Positions 8,102-17,863 of a DNA stretch of 64,000 nucleotides are shown in pieces (the stretch's first letter is position 1; every line of letters begins with the position of its first letter). This DNA is from an uncultured Flavobacteriaceae bacterium. Lineage in GTDB: Bacteria; Bacteroidota; Bacteroidia; Flavobacteriales; Flavobacteriaceae. A program made the position numbers and the translations under genes. Below the pieces are notes generated by a model. That model searched no databases, was not told where the DNA came from, and worked only from the letters and a program-made list of their open reading frames with translations. The stretch lies in contig CAJIYH010000005.1 in assembly GCA_905181615.1 (NCBI GenBank), forward strand, positions 81,880 to 145,879, given 5' to 3'.

Positions 8102-8323
8102 AAACGAATGCGCAGAAGGGTCTTTGTTCTCTTCTCCATTGTCGTTAAAAATCTTGAGTTGGATGGTCCAATAAACTAAAAGCGAAAAAATAACAACAGC
8201 AAAAATCCAGTTAACGCTGTTTGCCAACCACCAGTTAGTAAGTTCAAGTTCTCTTAGAAAGTTGTGTCCAACAAACATAAATTCCTCAAACAACCAGGCT
8301 ATAGCTTCAAATAATTCTTTCAT
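8096..8323 (-). CDS. DUF6341 small membrane protein
   Basis: 75 aa with one clear membrane helix (WIFAVVIFSLLVYWTI, about residues 38-54) and a conserved end KIFNDNGEENKDPSAHSFL. The sequence and its position between purD and a DUF6427 gene match the flavobacterial DUF6341 family. Function is unknown. It probably sits in the inner membrane with a cytosolic tail. Confidence 0.8.
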   Translation of the reverse strand: MKELFEAIAWLFEEFMFVGHNFLRELELTNWWLANSVNWIFAVVIFSLLVYWTIQLKIFNDNGEENKDPSAHSFL

Positions 8324-8414
8324 TAGTATCAGTATATATAATTCTATGCAAATTTATAAAAAGCAGAGTGGAATCCAATGTTTTTGTTGGATTTAGTTAA
8401 AAAGAACAACGAAT

Positions 8415-9314
8415 TTAAGCCTTAGCCCCAAACCAATACCCCAACAGCTTTTTAAACATACCACGTTTTACCTTTGAAAACAAAAACAAAACACTTAATT
8501 CTAAAAAAGAAGAACCAAAAACAAGGCCATGGGCAATAGGCTTTGTAATTAGAGCAAAATGTTTTTTAATGTATTTGTGGGACGAAATAAGTACCTCAGA
8601 CTTTGTAAGAATTGTAGTATCTATATTTTTTCTTGATGCTCCTCCATGATTATGAATACAATACCAATTATTTAAAAGTACTCTTTTCATTCCAAGATTC
8701 GCAGCTCTTTTACTTAGATCAATGTCTTCATAATACATCCAAAAAAAATCGTCCCAAGAGCCAAGCTTTTTAAAATCTTCTAGGCGAATTAGTACAAAGG
8801 CACCAGAAATCCAATCAGGATAACCAACAGAAGTAGCACCCATTATTTTTTTTGATTGAGAACGTCTTATAATATTTCGTTCGAAACTTCTTAAAGGACC
8901 CAGAAGGTTAAAGGTGTTTGGAAAAACCCCGTAAGGAAAACAATCTTTCCCATCACTATTAACCTGTTTGATGGAGATCAATTTATAATCAAAATTTTCA
9001 TCACAATAAGGAATCAGACTTTCGAAACACGTTTCAGGAATTTCTGTGTCTGGATTAAGAAAAAGGACCCATTTAGTTTCTGCCAATCGAGCGCCAGCAT
9101 TACAACCATAGGAAAAACCTCCATTTGTTGGCTCTTCTTGCCAATGAACCCACGAAAATTTTTCTTTAAAAGAACGAAGCATTCCATCGTTCGAAAAATT
9201 GTCGGTAACGATTACCTTTTTAATCTTCACGGTTTGTTTTGCTAAACTTTCAAGACACTTTGAAAGCATATTCCAACAGCGATAATTCACGATAACGATG
9301 GTAAGGTCCAGCAT
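8415..9314 (-). CDS. Family 2 glycosyltransferase
   Basis: 299 aa starting at 9314 (MLDLTIVIVNYRCWNML); an upstream in-frame ATG at 9365 would add 17 residues before the fold starts. The GT-A fold shows VIVNYRC, TDNFSNDG, GGFSYGCNAGA, the metal-binding FLNPDTEIP, and the acceptor-side MYYEDIDLSKRA. It resembles rhamnosyl/WcaA-type transferases that build surface polysaccharides. A C-terminal hydrophobic stretch (LELSVLFLFSKV) may associate with the membrane. It is transcribed divergently from the DUF6427 gene. Confidence 0.88.
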   Translation of the reverse strand: MLDLTIVIVNYRCWNMLSKCLESLAKQTVKIKKVIVTDNFSNDGMLRSFKEKFSWVHWQEEPTNGGFSYGCNAGARLAETKWVLFLNPDTEIPETCFESLIPYCDENFDYKLISIKQVNSDGKDCFPYGVFPNTFNLLGPLRSFERNIIRRSQSKKIMGATSVGYPDWISGAFVLIRLEDFKKLGSWDDFFWMYYEDIDLSKRAANLGMKRVLLNNWYCIHNHGGASRKNIDTTILTKSEVLISSHKYIKKHFALITKPIAHGLVFGSSFLELSVLFLFSKVKRGMFKKLLGYWFGAKA

Positions 9315-9506
9315 AAAGTTAAAATAGAATGAAGCCAAAGGTAGAAGATTAATCAAGAGAATCAAAAAAAGAGTGTTGACTTAAACAGGTATAATTGAAT
9401 TTATATGAATATCCCCATAAAGGATAAAGAACAATGTTTTACCTTTATATTCTTAACATTTAGTTATGTTTCCGTTTATTAACGAATTTATTCAAAACTA
9501 GTTATC

Positions 9507-10439
9507 ATGTTTACAAGAGTTTTCGGAAAAACTTCTTTTTGGAGCTATTTAGTGGCATTTTTAATGCTTGCCGGAGCAGTATACTGGCACCACGGCATCA
9601 TCATGGAAAACGACCCAAGTAACGGAAGTTTTTCTAAATCTTTGGTTATCCTTGTTTTGGGAATACTCAGTATTTTTTGTCTAGAAGTTTCTGTAAAGGG
9701 AGCTTTTTTTTTACAAAAAGGAAACTATCATTTGCCTGTTTTTATTTTATTTTTTTGGATCCTTCCTATTTATGAGTGGAATATTTGGCTTTGGATTGCT
9801 ACCATATTTTTATGGGTCAGTATATTACAAATATCAAGAGCAGGCGAAAGCGCTTATGATCAAAAAGTAGTTTTTAATGCGGGTTTTTGGATGTTAATTG
9901 CTTCAAGTTTTAAAGTAGACTTTTATTATTTCTTCCTTTCACTATGGAGCGTTCTTTATCTTAAAGGTCTTTTAAATTTTAAAAATATATTTCTTACTCT
10001 TTTGCCCGCACTTTGCATATTTATAATTGGATATATGTGTTCTATTTTGCTTCCGGAGATAAGTTTTATAAAAACAGCTATCGCTTCTCCGGCAAAATTT
10101 TCTTTCCTGTGGAGTAGAGATCTATTTGGAAGCACGAGTTTTATTTTAATCATCTTATTATTAACGACCGTTACCTTAAAACACTTTCAAGGAAAGTATC
10201 AGGAAAGAAGAAACCATAAAACGTCTTTTTATATAAGCATCGTATTACTTTTTTCAAGTATAGTCGTAATTCTTTTTGGAGGCGAAAGAAGTGGAGTTTC
10301 ATGGATTTCTTTGATAATGGTAACGGCAATGCTTTCAACACATTTTTTTGAAAGTAAATCTAACAAATGGATTGATGTGTTTTTTTACCTCTGTCTTGCT
10401 GTGGTTTTTCAAAATCAAATACGCACCATTTTTAGTTAA
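9507..10439 (+). CDS. DUF6427 integral membrane protein
   Basis: 310 aa with about 8-9 hydrophobic helices spread over its length and few soluble loops. The opening FTRVFGKTSFWSYLVAF and the overall layout match the flavobacterial DUF6427 family, usually found near purD and glycosyltransferases. Function is unknown; a role in envelope glycan handling is suggested only by context. The stop is followed after 13 bases by the glycosyltransferase start, so the two form an operon. Confidence 0.8.
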   Translation: MFTRVFGKTSFWSYLVAFLMLAGAVYWHHGIIMENDPSNGSFSKSLVILVLGILSIFCLEVSVKGAFFLQKGNYHLPVFILFFWILPIYEWNIWLWIATIFLWVSILQISRAGESAYDQKVVFNAGFWMLIASSFKVDFYYFFLSLWSVLYLKGLLNFKNIFLTLLPALCIFIIGYMCSILLPEISFIKTAIASPAKFSFLWSRDLFGSTSFILIILLLTTVTLKHFQGKYQERRNHKTSFYISIVLLFSSIVVILFGGERSGVSWISLIMVTAMLSTHFFESKSNKWIDVFFYLCLAVVFQNQIRTIFS

Positions 10440-10452
10440 AAGCGGACTCCCT

Positions 10453-11433
10453 ATGATAATACATTTTCATTTTCATTTCAAAACTACAGGAGTTACTCGA
10501 AGCGTTGAGAGTGTTTTAGGACCTTTAGATTCAATGGAAAAAACCAGAGTTTTTGGCTATGGAATTTCGACACATAAAATTTCGTTTTTTAAGCTATTAA
10601 AAGAGCTTTACTCTAAAGAAAAAACAGTAGTTCATACGCACCGAAACAACGAAACCCTTTTTGCCTTAGCGCTACGTTTTTTTGGCGCAAAATTAAAACT
10701 ATTTACTACCCGACACGCTGAATCTAAACCATCAAGCACAACGAACTACTTGATGTCAAAAGCAGATCAATGCATCAGTTTGAGTCAAAACATGGCGCAA
10801 AACTTACCTATAGAAACTAAAACTATAGGCCATGGGGTAGATACAGAATGGTTTCATTACAATTCAAAAAAGCGTGTCCCTAACCAAAAAAAAATAAGTG
10901 TAGTTGGCCGAATTAGAAAAGCTAAGGGCCAACGGGATGTTATGGAAGCAATAGCGCCTATACTTAGTCAAAACCCAAACTGGATTATACAATTTATTGG
11001 AACAATCGACCGCCCAACATACGCTGAAGAAATTAAATCAATAGCATCAATCTCTGATGTCGAAAAACAGATTCATTTTATATCACAGACCAACAAAATC
11101 GAAGAATATTACCAAGCAAGCTCCGTTGTAATTATAGCTTCTTACACCGAAGGATTTTCATTGGTTTGCCTCGAAGCAATGGCTAGCGGATGTACAACAA
11201 TTGCAACAGAAAAAGTTGGAATACACTCCGATGTAATTGAGCACGGAACTAATGGATTTCTTTTCCCTAAAGGCTCAGTAAGTACATTAAGAGAGGTACT
11301 AAAAAAAGTTATTGAGCAAGCTCAAGATTTAGACCCAGAAAAAGTAAGAAAAACAATTTTAGACAACTGGAGCGTTACTTCTGCAGCGCAAAAACTTTTT
11401 GAAACTTACACTACTTATCGGAACATTTGTTAA
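10453..11433 (+). CDS. Family 4/1 (GT-B) glycosyltransferase
   Basis: 326 aa. I place the start at the ATG at 10453 (MIIHFHFHFKTTGVTRSV), because the longer frame from 10348 runs inside the DUF6427 gene. The GT-B fold shows HTHRNNETLFAL, TTRHAE, KKISVVGRIRKAKGQRDVME at the start of the C-domain and the donor-site SYTEGFSLVCLEAMASG, with the E-x7-E pattern. It probably transfers a hexose in lipopolysaccharide or exopolysaccharide assembly. It ends 9 bases from the convergent reductase gene. Confidence 0.9.
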   Translation: MIIHFHFHFKTTGVTRSVESVLGPLDSMEKTRVFGYGISTHKISFFKLLKELYSKEKTVVHTHRNNETLFALALRFFGAKLKLFTTRHAESKPSSTTNYLMSKADQCISLSQNMAQNLPIETKTIGHGVDTEWFHYNSKKRVPNQKKISVVGRIRKAKGQRDVMEAIAPILSQNPNWIIQFIGTIDRPTYAEEIKSIASISDVEKQIHFISQTNKIEEYYQASSVVIIASYTEGFSLVCLEAMASGCTTIATEKVGIHSDVIEHGTNGFLFPKGSVSTLREVLKKVIEQAQDLDPEKVRKTILDNWSVTSAAQKLFETYTTYRNIC

Positions 11434-11442
11434 AACAATGTT

Positions 11443-12480
11443 TTAAACATCATCATAATTTACAACCACTTTTGCTGAGGTTGGAACAGCCTGACAAGTA
11501 AGAACTAAACCATCGGCGATTTCTTCGTCTGTTAAAATCTGATTATTTGCCATCGAAGCAGAGCCGGATGTTATTTTTGCAATACAGCTACAACATACGC
11601 CTCCTTGACAAGAGTAGGGCACGTCTATTTTTTGATTCAAAGCAGCGTCTAATATTGTTGTGCTTGCTTTTGTTTTTATTGTGTTGGTTTCGTCGTCAGC
11701 AATTATTTCTAAAACAACCTCGTCATCTGAAGTTTCTACAGCAGCAGTATCGGTTATTTTTGAGGCTGTGAAAAGCTCAAAATTGATTTGATTTTCCTCA
11801 ATAGAATTATTTAGAAGGGTTTCTTTTGCTTCTAAAATCATCGCCTCAGGACCACAGAGGTAAAAAGCAGTTGAAAGCTGACCGGTGTTTTTGAGTACAT
11901 ACTTTACAATACTGGAATCAATTCTTCCAAAACGACTCCCCTCTTCGTTGGATTGACTAAAAAGCCAAAGGACTTTTAATTGACCAGGAAAATCCGTTTC
12001 TAATTTTTTTAGTTCATTATAAAAAAGTGTTTCACCTGGCGATTTATTGCCATAAATTAAAGTAAAATGAGTGTCCTTCCCAGAAGCAAGAGCAGTTTTT
12101 AAAATAGAATAAACAGGAGTAATTCCACTTCCAGCAGCAAATGCAGTAACGTTTTTGGCATTTTTTTTATACATAAAACGACCCTCTGGCTCCCCAACTT
12201 CAATCAAATCTCCAACATTTAGCTCTTGAGTTGCGTAAGTTGAAAACAGACCACCCTTGATTCGTTTAATCCCAACCTCTAAGACGCCATCATTAGGCGC
12301 TGAACACAAAGAATAAGACCTGCGAACCTCCCCCCCTTTGATTGTTGCTTTTAGGTTGATGTATTGTCCTGAATGATATTCAAAAAGATCTTTTATAGAA
12401 GAAGGTACTTCAAAACCAATTGCAGATGCTTCAGAGGTAAGGGACTGAATACTGTTGATTTTGAGTTTATGATATGCCAT
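11443..12480 (-). CDS. PaaE-like ferredoxin-NADP reductase with C-terminal 2Fe-2S domain
   Basis: 345 aa, three parts. The FAD domain has GQYINLKATIKGGEVRRSYS, the NAD(P) domain has AAGSGITPVYSILKTAL and FYLCGPEAM, and the C-terminal plant-type ferredoxin has C-x4-CC-x-C (SCQGGVCCSC) and later LTCQA. It transfers electrons from NAD(P)H through FAD and the cluster to an oxygenase. It resembles the phenylacetyl-CoA epoxidase reductase PaaE, but no paaABCD genes are nearby, so the partner is unknown. A promoter on the minus strand lies just upstream. Confidence 0.9.
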   Translation of the reverse strand: MAYHKLKINSIQSLTSEASAIGFEVPSSIKDLFEYHSGQYINLKATIKGGEVRRSYSLCSAPNDGVLEVGIKRIKGGLFSTYATQELNVGDLIEVGEPEGRFMYKKNAKNVTAFAAGSGITPVYSILKTALASGKDTHFTLIYGNKSPGETLFYNELKKLETDFPGQLKVLWLFSQSNEEGSRFGRIDSSIVKYVLKNTGQLSTAFYLCGPEAMILEAKETLLNNSIEENQINFELFTASKITDTAAVETSDDEVVLEIIADDETNTIKTKASTTILDAALNQKIDVPYSCQGGVCCSCIAKITSGSASMANNQILTDEEIADGLVLTCQAVPTSAKVVVNYDDV

Positions 12481-12492
12481 TGTTTTTTTTTA

Positions 12493-12525
12493 CAAAAATA
12501 AAAAACATCAACAACTCCTGCTCAA
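12493..12525 (-). promoter_or_regulatory. Promoter of the PaaE-like reductase
   Basis: On the minus strand a TTG (12525-12523), a 22-base spacer and TATTTTTG (12500-12493) fit the Bacteroidota consensus, 12 bases before the ATG. Confidence 0.6.
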
Positions 12526-12579
12526 TTTTTGTAACATTATTTATCTTTATAAGACAAATAAATTAAAAGTCCCTAGTTA

Positions 12580-14058
12580 ATGTCTACATCGCTATTTAAA
12601 CTTAGCCGTAAAAAATTTATGCGCGCTCCTCAATTGGAAGCCAAGCTGGCAATCAAAATCATAATGGCCCTTGTGGTGCTTTATTTTGGAAGTGCAATCT
12701 TAATTGGAGGAATTGTAATTTACCCAGCAATTAGTGAAACTGCTCTCGATAAAGATGCCATTTCGGTAATCAATAGTGTTTTGGTGCTGATTTTTATTTT
12801 CGAGATAATTATTCGGTATTTTCTACAACAACTTCCTGTAACCGAAATTAAATCCTTTCTTCTACTATCAATTCCTAAAAAGCGAATTATCAAGAATGTA
12901 TTGCTTCGCTCTTTAGTTTCTATTTATAACGCACTCCCTATTTTATTTTATCTTCCCATTAGCATAAACATGTATTTGGATGACTATCCGCTGAAACAGG
13001 CTATAGTTTGGTGGGTTTCGGTTACGGCTTTTTCTTTGTGTCTAAATTTCATTTCATTTTTAGCAAACAAGAACAACAAAGCTTTGGCAGGCTTTGTGGT
13101 AATAGTTGTCTTATTATACACCTGCGAACGCTATTTTGAAACAGAACTTCTTCGAGCTGCCGGGCGTTTTTTTGATGCTGTATTGACTCAACCTCTTTGG
13201 GTAGCCGTCCCTCTTTCTACTTTGGTTTTATTTTATCTTATTACGTTTAGATTTCTAAAAAACAACCTAAACCTTGAAGGAGCACTAGGATCAAAAAAAG
13301 AAATTGCAAGAGCAGGTCGTTACGACTTCTTGGATGTTTTTGGATCGAATGCCCTTTTTTTAAAAAACGACTTACGCCTAATTCTTCGAAATGTTAGACC
13401 AAGAAACATAGTCCTAATGTCCTTTTTGTTTTTGTTCTATGGGTTAATATTTTATACAACCCCTCAGCCTCAATTCGGGTTAGTTTTCGCCTCTATATTT
13501 ATTTCTGGAGGATTCTTATTAACCTACGGCAACTATGTACCAGCCTGGGATAGTGAATACTACTCCTTTTTGATGTGCCAAAACATTTCATACAAAAAAT
13601 ATTTAGACTCCAAGTTCCGCTTGATGGCTTTTGCTGTTATAACTTCTACCGTATTGTCTTTACCCTATTTATATTTTGGGCTGGATGTCTATTTGATGAT
13701 TCTTGCAGGCGCATTTTTTAATATAGGACTAGGAACCTGGATAACCCTCTATGGAGGAATGCTAAATAAGCAACCGCTTCAACTTAATGTAAAAGCTAAA
13801 GCATTTGAAAACACCCAAGCATTTTCCGGCAAACAATTTTTATTGATCCTTCCAAAAATGGTACTCCCCGTTTTGTTTTTCATTATACCCGCTACACTTC
13901 TAGGTTCAGAAGAGGAACTAAATGCCACCGCTGGTTTAATTGGACTTGGAGGGAGCGGAATTCTTGGCTTAATTTTCAAGAATCAAATCCTCAACCTGAT
14001 GGTTAAATTATTTGCAAAAGATAAACATGAAATGCTGAAAGCTTTTACCCAAAAATAA
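12580..14058 (+). CDS. DUF5687 ABC-transporter permease-type membrane protein
   Basis: 492 aa with about 11-12 predicted membrane helices. The opening FKLSRKKFMRAPQLEAKLAI and the gene partner (an ABC ATPase 4 bases downstream) match the DUF5687 family of Bacteroidota, thought to be the membrane part of an ABC exporter. The substrate is unknown. Hydrophobic blocks lie near residues 25-50, 60-80, 105-130, 150-185, 205-225, 275-320, 350-390 and 420-470. Co-transcription with the ATPase is nearly certain from the spacing. Confidence 0.85.
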   Translation: MSTSLFKLSRKKFMRAPQLEAKLAIKIIMALVVLYFGSAILIGGIVIYPAISETALDKDAISVINSVLVLIFIFEIIIRYFLQQLPVTEIKSFLLLSIPKKRIIKNVLLRSLVSIYNALPILFYLPISINMYLDDYPLKQAIVWWVSVTAFSLCLNFISFLANKNNKALAGFVVIVVLLYTCERYFETELLRAAGRFFDAVLTQPLWVAVPLSTLVLFYLITFRFLKNNLNLEGALGSKKEIARAGRYDFLDVFGSNALFLKNDLRLILRNVRPRNIVLMSFLFLFYGLIFYTTPQPQFGLVFASIFISGGFLLTYGNYVPAWDSEYYSFLMCQNISYKKYLDSKFRLMAFAVITSTVLSLPYLYFGLDVYLMILAGAFFNIGLGTWITLYGGMLNKQPLQLNVKAKAFENTQAFSGKQFLLILPKMVLPVLFFIIPATLLGSEEELNATAGLIGLGGSGILGLIFKNQILNLMVKLFAKDKHEMLKAFTQK

Positions 14059-14062
14059 AATA

Positions 14063-14758
14063 ATGATTACATTACAAAATCTCACAAAATCTTACGAAGA
14101 CACAACCGTTCTATCAATAGACCAACTGGAAATCCCTAAAGGACAATGCTTTGGATTGGTAGGGAACAATGGCGCAGGCAAAACAACCCTTTTCAGCTTG
14201 CTATTAGATTTGATAAAAACCTCAACCGGGGAGATAGTTTCAAACGGAATTGAGGTTGCTAAAAGTGAAGATTGGAAAAGCTTCACCTCTGCTTTTATAG
14301 ACGATTCTTTTTTGATTGGATATCTGACTCCCGAAGAATATTTTTATTTTGTTGGAGAACTCCGAGGAATAAATAAGGAAGCGGTAGATTCTTTTTTAGA
14401 AATCTACAAAGACTTTTTTAATGATGAAATTTTAGACCAAAAAAAATATTTAAGGGACTTCTCTAAAGGAAATCAGAAAAAAGTAGGATTAATTGCAACT
14501 TTTTTAGGGAGCCCTAATGTGATTATTTTGGACGAACCCTTCGCTAATTTAGATCCAACAACCCAAATAAGATTAAAGCAGCTTATAAAAAAAGAAACAG
14601 AGAGCCGAGAAATAACCCTACTCATATCTAGTCACGATTTAAACCACGTCACAGATGTATGTAATCGAATTGTTTTGTTAGAAAGAGGAAGCGTTATTAT
14701 GGATAAGGAAACCACTTCGAAGACCTTACAGGAATTAGAAGCCTATTTTTCTGCCTAG
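14063..14758 (+). CDS. ABC transporter ATP-binding protein
   Basis: 231 aa, a single nucleotide-binding domain. Walker A is GNNGAGKTTL (about residues 34-43), the signature is FSKGNQKKVG (in place of LSGGQ), Walker B is VIILDEPFANLD, and the switch is ISSHDLNHV. The degenerate signature is typical of exporters of the ABC-2/DUF5687 kind. It follows the membrane partner by 4 bases and would energise it from the cytosolic face. Confidence 0.93.
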   Translation: MITLQNLTKSYEDTTVLSIDQLEIPKGQCFGLVGNNGAGKTTLFSLLLDLIKTSTGEIVSNGIEVAKSEDWKSFTSAFIDDSFLIGYLTPEEYFYFVGELRGINKEAVDSFLEIYKDFFNDEILDQKKYLRDFSKGNQKKVGLIATFLGSPNVIILDEPFANLDPTTQIRLKQLIKKETESREITLLISSHDLNHVTDVCNRIVLLERGSVIMDKETTSKTLQELEAYFSA

Positions 14759-14810
14759 TGATATACTAAAACCTTAGATTGTAAGTTATTAGTATAGATC
14801 AAATCTACTT

Positions 14811-17282
14811 TTGAAAAACGCACTAAAACATACATTTCTAGGCTTAATTTTGGCAGCTATTCTAAGTTGTTCTACTCAAAAGGACCGCTTTTTGAATAGA
14901 GAGTATCATAGCATAAACACTAAATTCAATGTGCTTTTTAACGGCCAAGAAGCCCTAGACATTGGCACAGCTATTCTAGAAAGCCAAGCGCAAGACAATT
15001 TTTTAAGCACACTTCCAGTTGAATTGATAACCCTAGACGGAGAAGACGAAAACGTATCTGCTTCAATTCCTAGTTTTATTAGAGCCGAAGATAAAGCCGT
15101 AAAAGCGATTCAGAAACACTCCATGAACTTTAAAGGGGTTCAAAAAAACAGTCAAATAGACAAAGCTTATTTACTCCTAGGAAAATCACGATATTATGAC
15201 CGAAGGTTTTTACCAGCATTGGAAGCCTTTAATTTTCTCTTAGGCTTGTATTCAGACGTAGATGTTTTTTATGAAGGAAAACTGTGGCGAGAAAAAACTA
15301 ATTTACGCCTAGGAAATGATGAATTGGCGATTTCCAATCTAAAACCCTTAGCAAATAACATTCCCACAAAAAATAAGCTTTATGCAGAAGTTAATGCCAC
15401 TTTGGCTCAGGCTTTCTTAAATATTAAAGCTAAAGATTCTGCCTTAAAATTCATAAAAAGAGCAGCGTCTTACGAAAAAACTAAAAACCTTCAAACACGG
15501 TATAGGTTTATTGAAGCTCAAATTTTTGAAGAATTAAATCAAAAAGATTCAGCTCAATTAGCATTCAATTCAATTGTTGACTTAAAGCGAAAATCACCTC
15601 GTTTATATTGGATGCATGCAAAGCTAAATGTACTTCGGATAAAGGCTGAACTGAGCAGCGAGAGTCCGGAGAAGGCCTTACAAAAGCTAAGCGATGCTTT
15701 TGAAAATCAACAATTCAACCATTTAATATACCGCCAACAGGCACAATATAATTTAGCACAGGGGCGAGACAGTTTAGCCAAAGTGTTTTATAATAAATCC
15801 ATAAAAGCCTCAAGCATTGATCAGTCTACCTTGCGACAGAATTATCGTGACTTAGCAGACGACGCTTTTTTTCGAGGACAATATTTTGAAACTGGCGCCT
15901 ACTTAGACAGCTTGTTGGGTCAATATCCAACAGAAACAAGACAGAAAACAATTGTTCTAAGAGAACGAGAAGGCCTTGAAGATGTTGTTAATTTTGAAAA
16001 AATAATACGGGTAACAGACAGTATTCTAACCCTTACAGAAATGATTCCCGAAGAACAATTGGCTTATTTTAAAAAAGCAATTAACGCTAAACGGGCAAAA
16101 GAGCTTGCTCAAATAGAATTGAAAAAAAAACCTTTATTTAATGCGCTAAACAGGTCAAACGGTAGACAGTTTTATTTTTACAACCAAAACCTAGTTATAC
16201 TAGGAAAGCAACAATTTGCTTCAAATTTTGGGAACCGACCTAATAAGGATAACTGGAATAGAATTGAGTCTTTGAACCAGGCATTTACCTTAGACCAAAT
16301 CGAATCTCAAAACACAATAGACCAAGTTGTTATTGTCAAAGATGATGCCCAGGCATATATAAACTTGCTGCCCAAAGATCCAATTTATATAGACAGCTTA
16401 CATGCCGAAAGAAATCAAGCTTATCTAGAAGTAGGAGTATTGTATAAGGAAAAATTTAAAAACAACGCATTAGCTTCCGACCGCTTAAAAAAATTACTCG
16501 TTAACAAACCTCTAGAAACACAGGAATTGAGTGCATGGTATCATTTATATAAAATGGATGAAGCCGATAAGTCTAATCGAGCAAAAGTTTATAAAGAAAA
16601 AATTTTTCGGAAATATCCTGATTCTCGGTTTGCTAGAATTATAAGAGACCCGGAAAACTTTAAACTTAGACCAAACGAAACTCCATCAATGCGTTATGAG
16701 ACATTATACGCTCTCTTTGCTGAACAGAAATACGAAGAGGTCTTGACCCAAGGAGACAGCCTCTTAGTTGTTTTTAGCGGGACACCTATGGCTTCAAAAG
16801 TTGCTCATTTAATGGCAAATGCAACGGGTCGTCTCGATGGAATTGAGGTTTGGAAAGAAAGACTAACCAGCTTGGTTAAGGGCTATCCAAATTCTGAAGC
16901 TGCGCTTCAAGCCAACAAAACACTATTAACTTTAGAGGCTAACGCTCAAGACAATCTGGTTGAAAAGGTTTACTTAGACTATAAATTAATTTTTCCACTC
17001 CTAAAAGACAACAAAGATCAACTAAAAGCACTCACTACTGCTGCAATAAAATCGCTTGAAAAGGCTAATGTTTCGTTTAAAAAAATAACCTTAGAAGTCT
17101 ATAACAGAGACTATATTTTTCTAGTCGTAAATGGATTAAAAGCAGAGCCAAACATAATTTTGGACCTTCCTAAAGAAACAGAAATAGAACTTTCGGCTAC
17201 AATTTCAAATAAATTTGTAGTTTTGTCTTCCCAATATAAAGACATTCAACTATTTAAAAGCTGGAATGCAGCACAAAAATAA
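14811..17282 (+). CDS. sprE: Type IX secretion/gliding TPR lipoprotein SprE (PorW)
   Basis: 823 aa starting at a TTG at 14811. The signal ends in ILAAILSC (Cys about residue 20), followed by the diagnostic FLNREYHSINTKFNVLFNG of SprE/PorW. The rest is a helical tetratricopeptide-like array with motifs such as KAYLLLGKSRYYDRRFLPAL. SprE is a periplasmic lipoprotein needed for type IX secretion and gliding motility in Flavobacterium. The order sprE, bactofilin, AtpZ-like, DUF6168, atpB seen here is conserved in flavobacteria and supports the call. Confidence 0.88.
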   Translation: MKNALKHTFLGLILAAILSCSTQKDRFLNREYHSINTKFNVLFNGQEALDIGTAILESQAQDNFLSTLPVELITLDGEDENVSASIPSFIRAEDKAVKAIQKHSMNFKGVQKNSQIDKAYLLLGKSRYYDRRFLPALEAFNFLLGLYSDVDVFYEGKLWREKTNLRLGNDELAISNLKPLANNIPTKNKLYAEVNATLAQAFLNIKAKDSALKFIKRAASYEKTKNLQTRYRFIEAQIFEELNQKDSAQLAFNSIVDLKRKSPRLYWMHAKLNVLRIKAELSSESPEKALQKLSDAFENQQFNHLIYRQQAQYNLAQGRDSLAKVFYNKSIKASSIDQSTLRQNYRDLADDAFFRGQYFETGAYLDSLLGQYPTETRQKTIVLREREGLEDVVNFEKIIRVTDSILTLTEMIPEEQLAYFKKAINAKRAKELAQIELKKKPLFNALNRSNGRQFYFYNQNLVILGKQQFASNFGNRPNKDNWNRIESLNQAFTLDQIESQNTIDQVVIVKDDAQAYINLLPKDPIYIDSLHAERNQAYLEVGVLYKEKFKNNALASDRLKKLLVNKPLETQELSAWYHLYKMDEADKSNRAKVYKEKIFRKYPDSRFARIIRDPENFKLRPNETPSMRYETLYALFAEQKYEEVLTQGDSLLVVFSGTPMASKVAHLMANATGRLDGIEVWKERLTSLVKGYPNSEAALQANKTLLTLEANAQDNLVEKVYLDYKLIFPLLKDNKDQLKALTTAAIKSLEKANVSFKKITLEVYNRDYIFLVVNGLKAEPNIILDLPKETEIELSATISNKFVVLSSQYKDIQLFKSWNAAQK

Positions 17283-17289
17283 ACACAAT

Positions 17290-17670
17290 ATGAAAAATAA
17301 CGAACTCAACGGACAACCCAATCGAATTGAAAAAAGTACAGTAATAACAGGGGATATTGTTTCTGAAGCGGATTTTAGAATTGATGGAACTTTAGAAGGG
17401 TCAATCAAGACTTCAGGGAAAGTAGTCATTGGAAAAGACGGAATTATAAATGGGATTATTGTTTGCACATTTGCCGATATAGAGGGAAAATTTAACGGAA
17501 AACTAGAGGTTAAAGAGACTCTTTCTTTAAAGTCATCAAGTCAACTTGAAGGGGAAGCTGTTATTGGAAAACTTATCGTTGAGGCTGGAGCAATTTTTAA
17601 CGCTAAGTGTTCTATGCGCTCTTCTTCGGATGTAAAATCAATAAACAAAGACATTGAAAAAACAGCCTAA
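17290..17670 (+). CDS. Bactofilin (polymer-forming cytoskeletal protein)
   Basis: 126 aa from the ATG at 17290, eight bases after the sprE stop; a longer frame starts inside sprE. The core is a right-handed beta-helix with regular short repeats: STVITGDIVSEADFRIDGT, GSIKTSGKVVIGKDGII, FADIEGKFNGKLEVK, SLKSSSQLEGEAVIGKLIVE. Bactofilins self-assemble into filaments without nucleotides and act in cell shape or localisation. The location between sprE and the ATPase operon is the usual flavobacterial one. Confidence 0.92.
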   Translation: MKNNELNGQPNRIEKSTVITGDIVSEADFRIDGTLEGSIKTSGKVVIGKDGIINGIIVCTFADIEGKFNGKLEVKETLSLKSSSQLEGEAVIGKLIVEAGAIFNAKCSMRSSSDVKSINKDIEKTA

Positions 17671-17863
17671 TCGGTGGCTTGTATTTTCTTCTCTAGCCAT
17701 CCAAATCGCCTTAGTAGTTTATGCAGCTGTCAAAAGTGGTAATTGGTTAGACATTTATTTTGACACACAAAGCAATGTTTGGGCACTAATTCTTTCTGCC
17801 TTTGGGGTTGTTTTGGTTTTGGTTCTCATTCAAAAACAATCCAAAAATCTAAACGACAGTTGA
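17654..17863 (+). CDS. AtpZ/AtpI family ATPase accessory protein
   Basis: 69 aa from a TTG at 17654, overlapping the bactofilin 3' end by 17 bases. Two membrane helices (WLVFSSLAIQIALVVYAAV and VWALILSAFGVVLVLVLIQ) form a hairpin typical of AtpZ/AtpI. These proteins help assemble the c-ring or carry Mg/Ca ions. The position just before atpB supports this. Confidence 0.8.
   Translation: MKKQPNRWLVFSSLAIQIALVVYAAVKSGNWLDIYFDTQSNVWALILSAFGVVLVLVLIQKQSKNLNDS

Noticed and set aside
10348..10452. Longer start of the GT-B glycosyltransferase
   Set aside because: It lies inside the DUF6427 coding region; the fold begins at the ATG at 10453.
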